Source: Magnetococcales bacterium (GTDB lineage Bacteria; Pseudomonadota; Magnetococcia; Magnetococcales; JADFWU01). From it: DNA of 64,000 bases. Each line of letters opens with the position of its first letter. Within the stretch, counting starts at the first letter, position 1. Positions 45,129-54,853 of this stretch are shown piece by piece. The translations under genes and the position numbers were made by a program. The DNA lies in contig JADFWU010000010.1 of the NCBI GenBank assembly GCA_015234045.1, forward strand, positions 21,632 to 85,631, in the 5' to 3' direction. Under the pieces are notes generated by a model. It ran no database searches, was not told where the DNA came from, and saw only the letters and a program-made list of their open reading frames with translations.

Positions 45129-47465
45129 ATGTTTCGATTTCTGCAGAAATCCATCGCTTATCGTATCCTGGCTGCAATTGGATTGGTCGGTATGATCAGT
45201 TTGGGAGTGGTTGGTGTCATATCGGTTAATCGAATGGAATCCAGTTTGATTGACCAGAATCGAATCAATTTGGAAAAAATGATTCACAGTGCCAGTCTTG
45301 GCCTACAGAACCTCATGTTGGCAGGTGCTAATGAAACAGCCAAAGAATATGCTGAGGATCTTAAATCAATTGAAGGGCTGGAGGATTTTCGCATCTTCCG
45401 AAACGATGGTTCCATCGCATTTCAAGAAGAAATGGGTAGTCAGTCTATAAAAGACGATACGCGATTTAAACAGGCCCTTACATCCAAAGATACAGTGATC
45501 TATTCAGATTTTTCTGAAGAGGGTGTTCAGAGGATGAACTTCCTGGTGCCGGTGCTCAATCGAGAGCCATGCCAGGCCTGTCATGGTGATGACCATGAAG
45601 TGCGCGGTGTTTTCCGGGTCAGCATCTCTTTACAGGAGACAGAAGAGAAGATTGCAAGCTTGGAGTGGGAACTGCTGGGTGTTCTCATTATCTCCATGCT
45701 GGCATTTTTGGTGACGCTGGTTTGGATTATTCGCTCTACTTTACGTGTTCGCCTTGAAAAGGCCAGTCAAACCATTCAGGAGATTGCAGAGGGTGATTTG
45801 ACCAGGCGGGTTACCATCAAAAAAGGTCCTTTGGACGAAGTTGGATTCATTTCTTATGAAATCAATCAGATGGCATCCAGCTTTGCTCAAATGATAAAAA
45901 TGCTCATGTTGCAAACACACTCCATGTCTGCTTGTGTTCGTGAGTTGACTGAAGCAAAAGATGGTTTGGCATCAGACTCCAGTGAGAATTACCAACTGGC
46001 TAAACTGGTGGTCAGTCAACATGAACAGGTTGAAGAGAGTGTTCAATCTATCAATCACGCAAGCAGTAGTGTACTTGAGGAAGCTAAGTCCATGGCAGAC
46101 GCTACTGAACAGCTGAATCAAACAGTTGTTACCATTGCCAATAATGCTGAAGTTACTTCTCACAACGTTTCAACTATGGCATCGGCAGCGGAACAGATGA
46201 GTGCCAATATTGCTGGCGTTAATAGCAGTCTGCAATCGGTCAACCACTCTGTGAATACCGTGGTGTCCGCTGTTGATGAGATGAATCAAGCGCTGGATAC
46301 TGTGCGGCATCGGTGTGAAAAAGCGACAGAACGCTCCAATATGGCTACTGCCAATGTTGGACAGGCCGCCGATGTGATGCATAAGCTGGTGGACTCTGCC
46401 AAAGAGATTGACAATGTGGTTGAAGTTATCAATAGCATTGCTGAACAAACCAATATGTTAGCATTGAATGCATCCATTGAAGCGGCTGGAGCAGGTGAAG
46501 CGGGTAAAGGTTTTGCCGTTGTGGCCAATGAAGTTAAGGATCTGGCACGTCAGACCGGTGATGCCACTCGTATGATCTCCAATAATATCCAAGAGATTCA
46601 ACAGCGTACTGATGAAGCCATGGATGTGGTGTCTCGGACGGTACACTTGATCGAAGAGATCAACGAATCGAATGAATCCATCACAGAAAGTGTCGATGAA
46701 CAATCCGCAACGACTCATGGTATTTCCAGTGCAATCAATACAGTATCCACTGCCAGTGGTGAAGTGACACGCAACGCCGAAGAGTTGGAAGCTGCCGCAC
46801 ATGAAGTCGCCAGGGCGGCAGCGGAATCCGCATCAGGTTCCCATGAAATCGCTACCGCAGCGGCTGGTATTGCCGATACAACCAATAGCTTGGTTGAACG
46901 CAATCAAGCGCTGTGTAAAGCTTCTGAACAGACATCACGTTCTGCTGATGAAGTGTCTGCGTCCATTGGGGAAGCGGATGAAAATCTGCGTAAGATCTTC
47001 CGTAATATCTCACTGATTGATGGTGCCATTCATCACACATCTTTGTTGATCGACTCCACGGGTATTCCTGGTGAAAAATTACGCAAGGCAGCAGGCGCTT
47101 TGGAAATTGGGGCGCAGCCGATGGATGTTGAGAGCATTAAAAAGGCGCATCTTTCCTGGTTGGGTAAGCTGGAAGGGGTCATTCGAGGTCGTTCTCAGCT
47201 AAAGCCTGAAGAAGTGGCCAGTGGTCGGCAGTGTGACTTTGGTAAGTGGTACTATTCCGAAGGAACAGAACGCTATGGTGAGATTGAAAACTTCCGAGCG
47301 ATTGAATCTGTCCATCTGAGAGTTCATGAAATGGCTCGGGAAATTGTTGCTCTGTCAGAAGAGGGGAATATCTCCGAAGCTGAAAAACAGATGGATGCTT
47401 TCAATGCAGTGAAAGATCAGTTGTTTGAGCTGTTGGATCTGGTCTACATGGAAGCGGTTGGGTAA
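45129..47465 (+). CDS. Chemoreceptor with periplasmic CxxCH haem site and C-terminal CZB zinc domain
   Basis: 778 residues from ATG 45129, with GGAG about eight bases upstream. TM1 is near residues 11-33. The periplasmic domain (34-181) has a single c-type haem motif CQACH at 148-152. TM2 is near 182-204, then HAMP. The cytoplasmic MCP domain has [20 protein letters not shown] at its tip. The last ~105 residues are a CZB domain with His674, Cys702 (CDFGKWYY), His729 and His733 as the zinc set. It probably senses redox state or a haem ligand outside and zinc or oxidants inside. It is followed after four bases by a CobW-family GTPase gene. Confidence 0.92.
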   Translation: MFRFLQKSIAYRILAAIGLVGMISLGVVGVISVNRMESSLIDQNRINLEKMIHSASLGLQNLMLAGANETAKEYAEDLKSIEGLEDFRIFRNDGSIAFQEEMGSQSIKDDTRFKQALTSKDTVIYSDFSEEGVQRMNFLVPVLNREPCQACHGDDHEVRGVFRVSISLQETEEKIASLEWELLGVLIISMLAFLVTLVWIIRSTLRVRLEKASQTIQEIAEGDLTRRVTIKKGPLDEVGFISYEINQMASSFAQMIKMLMLQTHSMSACVRELTEAKDGLASDSSENYQLAKLVVSQHEQVEESVQSINHASSSVLEEAKSMADATEQLNQTVVTIANNAEVTSHNVSTMASAAEQMSANIAGVNSSLQSVNHSVNTVVSAVDEMNQALDTVRHRCEKATERSNMATANVGQAADVMHKLVDSAKEIDNVVEVINSIAEQTNMLALNASIEAAGAGEAGKGFAVVANEVKDLARQTGDATRMISNNIQEIQQRTDEAMDVVSRTVHLIEEINESNESITESVDEQSATTHGISSAINTVSTASGEVTRNAEELEAAAHEVARAAAESASGSHEIATAAAGIADTTNSLVERNQALCKASEQTSRSADEVSASIGEADENLRKIFRNISLIDGAIHHTSLLIDSTGIPGEKLRKAAGALEIGAQPMDVESIKKAHLSWLGKLEGVIRGRSQLKPEEVASGRQCDFGKWYYSEGTERYGEIENFRAIESVHLRVHEMAREIVALSEEGNISEAEKQMDAFNAVKDQLFELLDLVYMEAVG

Positions 47466-47469
47466 GCGC

Positions 47470-48480
47470 GTGTCAGTTCCGGTCAATCTTATCACCGGAT
47501 TTCTCGGTGTCGGCAAAACAACCGTGATTCGTAATTTGCTGGAACAAGGTACGCTGGGCCGTGTGGCAGTTTTGGTCAATGAGTTTGGCGATGTGGCTAT
47601 TGATCAGGCGATTCTGCCGGGTTCTGGTGATGGTTTGGCGGTGAAGGAGATCGCAGGCGGTTGTATCTGTTGTAGTGCTGAAGTGGGCTTGAAAGCGGCT
47701 TTGGTGGAGATATTGCGTCGTTTCAAGCCCGAGCGCCTGCTCATTGAGCCAACTGGGTTGGGACATCCGGCGGGTGTTGTGGATATTCTTACCAGTGCCG
47801 ATTTTTGCGAACATGTCAATTTGAAACCATTGGTCTGTTTAGTAGATCCACGCCGCTTCAATGATCCACGTCTGACTGGATCGGAAACCTTTCGTGACCA
47901 GATATTGATGGCTGATGTACTGGTCGCCGCCAAGGCGGATCTGGCAACTGATCAGCAGTTGAAACAGTTCCACGACTGGTCAGCAACACTATTTCCAGCC
48001 AAAGTTGCCGTTGATGAAGTGCATAACGGTCGTCTTGACCCAGGTTTATTGGACAAGCCGGTACGTGTCCGCATTCCCATAGCTTCTGCATCGGTCCATT
48101 TGCATCATCACAGTCATCGGCAGCCTCAACCAGTTGAAGTGTCACCAGAAGTTGGTAAGCCGTTGCGCTTTGAAAATCGTGGGCTTGGTTATCAAGGCTG
48201 TGGATGGATTTTTTCACCGGATGAGCGCTTTATTCAGAAAGAGTTGGAAGCGTTTTTTACCGATAAAGCAGGACCATTACATTCAGTTGAGCGTTTGAAG
48301 GGGTTGTTCCGGGTTGGACCGGGTCGGCGCATTCTGGTGGATCAGGTAGCTGGTGAGTTGACAGTTACCGATTGGGTTGCCTATCGGCGTGATAGCCGGG
48401 TTGAGGTGATTCTGCCCACAGCTGAAGCCATTAAATGGGATGATGTTGAACATGGTCTGCTGCGTTGTCTGAAGCGATGA
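47470..48480 (+). CDS. CobW/G3E family GTP-binding metallochaperone
   Basis: About 336 residues from the GTG at 47470. Walker A GFLGVGKTT, the metal-binding GCICC (CxCC) motif, IEPTGLGHP and a divergent base motif AAKAD mark the CobW/YjiA/ZNG1 family. A His-rich segment (VHLHHHSHR) precedes the C-terminal CobW_C domain. Members insert or deliver zinc or cobalt using GTP. It starts four bases after the CZB chemoreceptor, an unusual pairing. The ORF is open upstream into the chemoreceptor gene. Confidence 0.88.
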   Translation: MSVPVNLITGFLGVGKTTVIRNLLEQGTLGRVAVLVNEFGDVAIDQAILPGSGDGLAVKEIAGGCICCSAEVGLKAALVEILRRFKPERLLIEPTGLGHPAGVVDILTSADFCEHVNLKPLVCLVDPRRFNDPRLTGSETFRDQILMADVLVAAKADLATDQQLKQFHDWSATLFPAKVAVDEVHNGRLDPGLLDKPVRVRIPIASASVHLHHHSHRQPQPVEVSPEVGKPLRFENRGLGYQGCGWIFSPDERFIQKELEAFFTDKAGPLHSVERLKGLFRVGPGRRILVDQVAGELTVTDWVAYRRDSRVEVILPTAEAIKWDDVEHGLLRCLKR

Positions 48481-48641
48481 TAGAGTAGTTTCGTCTAAAA
48501 TTTGAACAGTCAGCCGTTCCAGACCTGGTGATATTTTTGCTCTGATGATCTGCTTCGCATATCAAAAGCGGCGCAAAAACATCACCAGGGCTTCCACTCA
48601 GGTTGTGATTCATTGTCAAATTTTGGATCGAAATGACGATA
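48481..48641. repeat. Repeat family A, full copy (161 bp)
   Basis: It starts TAGAGTAGTTTCGTC directly after the CobW-family stop codon and ends GATCGAAATGACGATA. The inner arms match the other full copies, with one mismatch. It lies between convergent genes, as does the copy at 33376. Confidence 0.85.
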
Positions 48642-48646
48642 ACTGG

Positions 48647-48658
48647 CAACTGCGTAAC
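48647..48658. repeat. Solo end of repeat family B
   Basis: CAACTGCGTAAC, the 12-bp end of the element at 28662, stands alone five bases after repeat A. No partner end is present nearby. Confidence 0.6.
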
Positions 48659-48688
48659 GCCTAAACCTGTTTATCACTTTTCCTTTCC

Positions 48689-51600
48689 TCAGATAATCCC
48701 GTCCAGAATCTTATGAACTTCTTGCACCGTCAGCTCTAATTTTTCCAAGCCGTTAGCCAGTAGATCGGGTTGTGCTTTTCTGGCAATCAGTGTCAGTCGG
48801 AGCGCTGCGGTCTTGATCTGTTCAGCTCCGATTGCTTTGGACGCATCACGCAGTTCTAAAAGTGTGGATTCCAAAGTGGCATAGTCACGCTGTTCAACAG
48901 CGTGCGTTATCGTTCGCATTAACGTGGAAGAGTGCTCAAGAAACGCTTGACGAGCGCTTTGGTCGTCAATGGATGTTTTGAGAACTGCGCCCTGAGCGCG
49001 TTTGGCGATTTCATCACGGATGCGTTTATGGGATGCTGATTCTGATGACATGACTGTTTCAATAATATTAATCAGATCATCCATGCGGTACGGTTTGGTA
49101 AGATAGTCATCCATACCCGCTTGTATGCACTGTTTTCTATCTGTATCCAGCGCATGAGCGCTAATGCCGATGATGGGTATATTGGCATTGGGTACGCTTG
49201 ACGCACGTATGGTACGGGTCACTTCAATGCCGTCCATCTCCGGCAAGGAAACATCCATTAATACCAGATCAAAGGGCTCTTTGGAGAGTTGTTCAATGGC
49301 ACGGTGTCCGTTTGGTGCAATGATAACGGAGTGATTTTTCTTGACCAAAATCTCAGAGGCGAGGCGTTGACTCTCCTGGTTGTCCTCAACCAACAAAATT
49401 CGAAAACTTCCATGTGGTTGAATACGATTCAAAGAGCGCACTACCGTTGCTTGATCAGAGGGTGTCTCTTCATCACCATGCAGAAGGCGAGAGATCATCC
49501 GTAACATCAGGGTACGATTGACGGGCTTGATCAGTGTGCCGGAGATTTCAAGCTCCTTACAGCGCGGCATATCGTTTTTGCGGTGGCTTGTAGGTAGAAT
49601 AATGACTGTATTATCAATACATGCAGTGCTCTCTTTGATGGATGACGCTACTTCCATACCACCTATATCCGGCATGCGGCAGTCAAAGATCATTAGATCA
49701 AAATGGTTGCCTTTTTGGTCGGTTTTAGTAATGATATCCATGGCTTGTTGGCCACTCTCAACATCTGTAACAATGGCACCACACATGGAAAGCGTGCGTT
49801 TAAGAATAGTACGGGTGTGGATATTATTTTCTGCCAGCAGAATTTGGCGTCCAGTCAGATCGGCATATTGTGTGAAGATCGCCTGAGCCTGTTCATCCTG
49901 AAACACACCAAAATATGCAGTAAAATGGAACACGCTGCCACGACCAATGGTGCTTTCCACCCACATGGTGCCCTGCATCAAATCAGTAAGCTGGCGTGAG
50001 ATGGTTAGTCCAAGGCCCGATCCGCCAAATTTACGATTGGTATGGGATTCAGCCTGTGAAAATCGCTGGAATATAATATCCAATTTGTCCGATGAAATGC
50101 CGATACCGGTATCAGATACCGAGAAGTGCAATCGAGTTTTTGGTTGCGGCACATTCTGTTCATTCTCACTGTTTGATGCTGTATCTTCGTCCAACTCAAT
50201 ACGCAAAATAATCTCGCCATATTGGGTAAACTTAACGGCATTGCTCAAAAGATTTACGAGAATCTGGCGCAGACGGTTAGGATCACCTTCCAGATAGAGC
50301 GGTACTGCTGGGTGAATGTCGTAGAGCAGTTCAAGATTTTTCTTATGTGCCTGAACGGCAACTGTTGAGCAGGATTTTTCAACGATTTCCAATAGATCAA
50401 ATTGAATGATTTCCAAAGAGAGGCGATTGGCTTCGATCTTGGAAAAGTCGAGGATGTCGTTGATCAGCGCCAGTAGAGATTCAGCGGATTGCTGAACGAT
50501 ATCCATGTATTGGTGCTGAATGGGTGTCATCTTGGTTTGCAACGCCAGATCCGTCATTCCTATAATGGCGTTCATCGGACTGCGGATTTCATGGCTCATG
50601 CTGGCCAAAAAGGCGCTTTTTGCCTTGGAAGCTGCTTCCGCCATTTTACGGGCGACCAAGGATTCTTGAGCCTGTTTTCGGTCGGTGATGTCATGCAGAT
50701 AGGCGGTAAAGAAACGCTGATCATCAATCTTAATAGCCGTGATGGTCATCTCAACGGGAAACTGACTACCATCCGCCCGAAGGGCTGGCATTTCAATACG
50801 TTGGTCAAGAATGGTGCTGATATTCGTTGCCGCCATGCGGGCCAGCCCGTTTTCATGTCTGGCGCGCAGTTCAGCTGGTACGATTAGTTCTGAAATTGAT
50901 TGACCAACCGCATCCTTGTTTTTGTATCCGAATGTCTGTTCAGCAGCGGGATTGAAGGCCACGACATTGCCAAGGTGATCAATAGTGATAATAGCGTCCA
51001 TGGCGGCATTGAGAATGGCGCGTTGTCGTGCTTCACTGTCTTGTAATCGTTTTTCCGCTTGTTTGCGGGCGGTGATGTCACGCACCACGCTTACCAATCC
51101 GATCAAACTGCCATCATCTTCAAGAATTGGCGCACGCAATGTTTCCATATGGCGGGTTGCACCACTTTGTTCCCGCATTTGCACGATAGAAACAACGGTT
51201 TTACCGGTTTCTATGACCTGTTGATCATCCACGCGACAGTGGCGGGCCAAATCGGGCGGTAATGCTGATGCTTCATAGGTGCCGACAAGTTCGGCACGGG
51301 ATCGATGAGTCAGGACTTCAAACGAGCGATTGACTTCGATGATTTTACCATCAAGCTTCTTGAAACAGACAAAATCAGGCAAGGCTTGAATCAAACTTGA
51401 AAGACGGGCATTGAGGTCACGGAATTGTTCATTGGATTTTAACAGGGCTTCGGTGCGTTCTTCAACGCGGTCTTCCAATACCTGGCGGGCATGATCCAGA
51501 GCGCTATGAGCTTCTCGGCGCTCATACATCATGGCAGCAAGGATCATGGCAGCACCGGAGAATAAACCAAAAAAGCTCAACAGATAGAGTAGGGAATCAT

Positions 51601-52375
51601 GCCAATTGTCCAGTGCAAAAGGTCCATGACCTTGGGCGGTGGCAAAAAAAGCCATGATGGCAACTAATAGGGTGAGTAGTGTTACGCCACGCTGTTTAAG
51701 GCGGAGTGCAGCCCAGATCACCAGCGGAAAAATCAGATGAATCAACGGTACGCTGAATTCGGAAAAATAGCCGAAAACTGTATAACCGGTGATAATAGTA
51801 ACCAAGGTGAGTGCCAGGGATTCGGTAAACCGTTTTGGTCGCCAACCTTGTCCCAGGGCTGTACCGTAAGTCAGTATAGGTGCGCCGAGCAGTAATATGC
51901 CCATAGCATCACCGAACCACCAACCAAACCATGCAGAGAAAAAGCCGAAATTAGGAATCCCCGATAACAGTAAGGTTAACGAACCAATGGTGGCACTGAT
52001 CATTGGAATGATCAGGACGGCAAAAATCAGAAAGGGAAAAAGATCTTTTAGTCGTGTCAGGGCGGTCTGAATAGCCCACCGGGACTGATAGAGAATTCTC
52101 CAACCAGCAATGGCCATCAATGTGTTGCCAGTGGTAATACCCAGCGCGGTAAAGAGGGTTGTGTCACCAGTCGTGATATTGGTCAGAAAAGCGCCTAATG
52201 CCACGCCAGGCCAGAGCCGGACTCCGCCGAGCAGTAGAGCGGCCAGAGCAATACCAGCCGGTGGCCAGATCAATGTGACGCTGGTGTTGTAAAAGGGAGC
52301 AAGCAGGCCCAATTTTCCAGTGATCGTATAACTGGCAGCTACTATGAGATTCAGAAAAAATATCGTTCGAGTCAC
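48689..52375 (-). CDS. MASE1 hybrid histidine kinase with two receivers and a degenerate HPt-like domain
   Basis: 1228 residues. MASE1 (about 1-290, eight or more helices, with TLIWPPAGIALAALLL) is an integral-membrane sensor. Two PAS domains lie at about 325-440 and 445-570. HisKA (FLASMSHEIRSPMNAI) and HATPase (NLLSNAVKFT, GSGLGLTISRQL) follow. REC1 (about 835-955) has FDCRMPD and REC2 (991-1105) has phospho-Asp1041 (LMDVSLPE). The last ~88 residues align with HPt domains, but the phospho-His position is Leu1173 (LLELRDASKAIGA), so phosphotransfer to it is unlikely. Confidence 0.88.
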   Translation of the reverse strand: MTRTIFFLNLIVAASYTITGKLGLLAPFYNTSVTLIWPPAGIALAALLLGGVRLWPGVALGAFLTNITTGDTTLFTALGITTGNTLMAIAGWRILYQSRWAIQTALTRLKDLFPFLIFAVLIIPMISATIGSLTLLLSGIPNFGFFSAWFGWWFGDAMGILLLGAPILTYGTALGQGWRPKRFTESLALTLVTIITGYTVFGYFSEFSVPLIHLIFPLVIWAALRLKQRGVTLLTLLVAIMAFFATAQGHGPFALDNWHDSLLYLLSFFGLFSGAAMILAAMMYERREAHSALDHARQVLEDRVEERTEALLKSNEQFRDLNARLSSLIQALPDFVCFKKLDGKIIEVNRSFEVLTHRSRAELVGTYEASALPPDLARHCRVDDQQVIETGKTVVSIVQMREQSGATRHMETLRAPILEDDGSLIGLVSVVRDITARKQAEKRLQDSEARQRAILNAAMDAIITIDHLGNVVAFNPAAEQTFGYKNKDAVGQSISELIVPAELRARHENGLARMAATNISTILDQRIEMPALRADGSQFPVEMTITAIKIDDQRFFTAYLHDITDRKQAQESLVARKMAEAASKAKSAFLASMSHEIRSPMNAIIGMTDLALQTKMTPIQHQYMDIVQQSAESLLALINDILDFSKIEANRLSLEIIQFDLLEIVEKSCSTVAVQAHKKNLELLYDIHPAVPLYLEGDPNRLRQILVNLLSNAVKFTQYGEIILRIELDEDTASNSENEQNVPQPKTRLHFSVSDTGIGISSDKLDIIFQRFSQAESHTNRKFGGSGLGLTISRQLTDLMQGTMWVESTIGRGSVFHFTAYFGVFQDEQAQAIFTQYADLTGRQILLAENNIHTRTILKRTLSMCGAIVTDVESGQQAMDIITKTDQKGNHFDLMIFDCRMPDIGGMEVASSIKESTACIDNTVIILPTSHRKNDMPRCKELEISGTLIKPVNRTLMLRMISRLLHGDEETPSDQATVVRSLNRIQPHGSFRILLVEDNQESQRLASEILVKKNHSVIIAPNGHRAIEQLSKEPFDLVLMDVSLPEMDGIEVTRTIRASSVPNANIPIIGISAHALDTDRKQCIQAGMDDYLTKPYRMDDLINIIETVMSSESASHKRIRDEIAKRAQGAVLKTSIDDQSARQAFLEHSSTLMRTITHAVEQRDYATLESTLLELRDASKAIGAEQIKTAALRLTLIARKAQPDLLANGLEKLELTVQEVHKILDGII

Positions 52376-52657
52376 GTTGATTTATCCTGAAAACAAACAA
52401 CTCTATGAACACGGTGTCAGGGCAGTAACAAAGATATAAAACAGTTTGATTGTTAATCAGGTAGATCTATCTTGCTAATAGAAAGAGTATGACAAGATCG
52501 TGTGAATGCCATAATCTCCCTCATTCTAACATATTCTTTCCTCTGATAGGGTAACCAATATCTTGCATGCTACAAAAGGTAATGGTGGTGAGAGGATAGC
52601 ACGATTCAAAACACGCTCAGTGCATTGTAAAGTGTAGGGAAAGGAGCGATCCATTTT
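52376..52657. other. Divergent intergenic region before the QseBC-like pair
   Basis: About 280 AT-rich bases between divergent regulatory genes. No repeat, RNA or clear promoter box was identified. Confidence 0.4.
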
Positions 52658-53317
52658 ATGCGTATATTGCTTGTGGAAGATGATGTGTTACAAGGAGATA
52701 GTATCCGTATCGCCTTGCGTCAGGAAGGCTATACCGTGGAGTGGTTGAAAGATGGTTTTCATGCTCAGAATGCGCTGGAAACCGATGAATTTGATCTAAT
52801 GCTATTGGACTTGGGATTGCCAGGCCAAAGTGGTTTAAGTGTATTGGAATGGGTACGTCGTCAAGGAGACAAAACGCCGGTTCTGGTTTTGACAGCACGG
52901 GATAGTATTGATGATCGGGTCGGCGGTTTGGATGCCGGGGCGGATGATTATATGGTCAAACCCTTTGATCTGGATGAGTTGAGTGCACGGATACGGGCAT
53001 TGATCCGACGCAGCCAGGGACGCGCACATCCTTTGTTGCAGGTGGGGTCTGTTATTCTGGATCCTGCTTCACGGCAGATTACCTGCGAGGGTCAGCCGCT
53101 GGAACTGTCACCTCGGGCTTATATGTTGCTGCATCTTCTTATGGAACGGGCAGGTCAGGTGCTAACCCGCAGTCGCCTGGAGGAAAAGCTTTATGGATGG
53201 GATGGTGGTGTGGTGAGCAATACCCTGGAAGTCTATATTCACCAGTTGCGAAAGGTGTTGGGTAAGGAGTTTATTCGTACCGTGCGCGGGGTCGGCTATT
53301 TGATTGATAAGGTATAG
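52658..53317 (+). CDS. OmpR-family response regulator (QseB/PmrA-like)
   Basis: 219 residues. The receiver has phospho-Asp51 (LMLLDLGLPGQSG) and the KPFDLDEL end. The winged-helix output domain has LSPRAYMLLHLLMERAG and NTLEVYIHQLRKVLG, then TVRGVGYLI. It is closest to the QseB/PmrA group. It is followed after three bases by its kinase gene. Confidence 0.92.
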   Translation: MRILLVEDDVLQGDSIRIALRQEGYTVEWLKDGFHAQNALETDEFDLMLLDLGLPGQSGLSVLEWVRRQGDKTPVLVLTARDSIDDRVGGLDAGADDYMVKPFDLDELSARIRALIRRSQGRAHPLLQVGSVILDPASRQITCEGQPLELSPRAYMLLHLLMERAGQVLTRSRLEEKLYGWDGGVVSNTLEVYIHQLRKVLGKEFIRTVRGVGYLIDKV

Positions 53318-53320
53318 GGA

Positions 53321-54676
53321 ATGTATTCGATTCGTAGTCGTATTACGTTGATTGTTTTTGGCATCTTTATTGTTGGTATGGTGGTTATTTCCGCTGCACT
53401 CTATGATCATACTGAGCATGAATTGGCAGAGGTGTTGGATACGGGAATGGGGCGGGTTGCTGGACTGATTTTGACCTTGAAGCATTCGGAACACACAGTA
53501 ACACACAATATGGCATCTCAGATTCTGGCGGAAGTTGATGTTGGCCTTCATCACTACAAACGTCTGTTGGCCTATCAGGTATTTCATGAAGGTGTTTTGA
53601 TTTTTCGCTCTCCTGGAGCACCTGAAGAACCGTTTAGCATTGCGCCGGGTTTTGATTTGATCCAACGGGATGGCGTTTCCTGGCGCGTCTTTACCACAGC
53701 TATTGATGCGGCAGATGGCATGGTTGTGCATGTGGCTGAAAAAGTGAGTTTAAGACAGAATCTGGTCATGGAAATCACGCTGGGTTCATTGTCTACGATC
53801 TTACCCATTGCATTGGCGGTGGTGTTTGCATTGTATTTTGGATTGGGGCATGGCCTCAGGCCGTTGAAACGCGCTGCCAATGCTGTGGCGAGTCGTTCCT
53901 CTGACAATCTGTCACTGCTAACTTTGCCTGAAACACCGAGTGAGTTGTTACCGTTGGTTGATGAAATCAATGGGTTGATGAGTCGTCTGCATGCCACTTT
54001 GGAGCGAGAACGCCAGTTCACCGCCAATGCCGCCCATGAGTTGCGCACGCCTCTGTCAGTTCTGAAAATACAATCCCAAGTACTGCTCAGGCCTCTCAGT
54101 CAGGAAGAGCGTCAACATGTTCTTAAACAAATGGCTTCTGGCGTTGATCGTGCTACCCATTTGGTGTCTCAACTATTGACATTGGCACGTTTGGACCCTT
54201 TGGCCAGCAGTGAAAATATGAATACGGTGCATCTTGAACCGTTGCTGGAAGAGACATTAGCCAGTTTGGTGCCGTTGGCGACAGATCGTGACATTGAGAT
54301 TCGTCTGGCCAGCAAAGGCGCGTCCACTGTGTGGGGCAATGTGGATGCATTACAGATATTGTTTTCCAATCTGGTACGTAATGCGCTGATCTATACGCCT
54401 GTGGGTGGTCAGGTTCAGGTTAAAGTAGAGTCTCAACAGGATGCGCTATTGGTACGGGTTGAAGACAGTGGTCCGGGTGTGCCTGTTGAGGAGAGGCAGA
54501 GTGTATTTAACCGCTTCCACCGTGGTGTGACAGCATCAAGCAATACCGAAGGGTGTGGTTTAGGGTTGTCCATTGTTAAACGTATTGCTGAACTGCATGG
54601 TGCAACGCTTGAGTTAAATACAGCTTCTTTGGGTGGTCTTTCTGTTACGGTCTTATTTCCCAGGAACGTGCCGTAG
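53321..54676 (+). CDS. Sensor histidine kinase (QseC/PmrB-like)
   Basis: 451 residues. TM1 is near residues 8-27, then a 2CSK_N-type periplasmic domain of about 130 residues, TM2 near 158-180, a HAMP-like linker, HisKA with FTANAAHELRTPLSVL and HATPase with NLVRNALIYTP and GCGLGLSIVKRI. It is the cognate kinase of the regulator encoded just upstream. The stimulus is unknown. Confidence 0.92.
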   Translation: MYSIRSRITLIVFGIFIVGMVVISAALYDHTEHELAEVLDTGMGRVAGLILTLKHSEHTVTHNMASQILAEVDVGLHHYKRLLAYQVFHEGVLIFRSPGAPEEPFSIAPGFDLIQRDGVSWRVFTTAIDAADGMVVHVAEKVSLRQNLVMEITLGSLSTILPIALAVVFALYFGLGHGLRPLKRAANAVASRSSDNLSLLTLPETPSELLPLVDEINGLMSRLHATLERERQFTANAAHELRTPLSVLKIQSQVLLRPLSQEERQHVLKQMASGVDRATHLVSQLLTLARLDPLASSENMNTVHLEPLLEETLASLVPLATDRDIEIRLASKGASTVWGNVDALQILFSNLVRNALIYTPVGGQVQVKVESQQDALLVRVEDSGPGVPVEERQSVFNRFHRGVTASSNTEGCGLGLSIVKRIAELHGATLELNTASLGGLSVTVLFPRNVP

Positions 54677-54749
54677 TTTCTTTTTGTACATTTTCACATT
54701 GCCTTCCAAATCTTGCCTGATGCTGCATTTCTGACATTTATTTATGATC

Positions 54750-54766
54750 CTTAAGCAAATCTTAAG
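54750..54766 (+). promoter_or_regulatory. PmrA/QseB-box-like direct repeat
   Basis: CTTAAG-CAAAT-CTTAAG is a direct repeat with 11-bp period, the known spacing of PmrA/QseB half-sites (CTTAA-type). It lies about 90 bases before the multihaem cytochrome ATG and just after a PmrAB/QseBC-like gene pair, so the pair may regulate the cytochrome. A TATATT at 54816-54821 is a possible -10. Confidence 0.6.
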
Positions 54767-54853
54767 AAAATAAATGCACACTGCACGGCAACGAGTCTGG
54801 CTGTCAGGAAGAGGGTATATTCTTATCCGTAATGCTCAATGGAGTAGGCAAAC

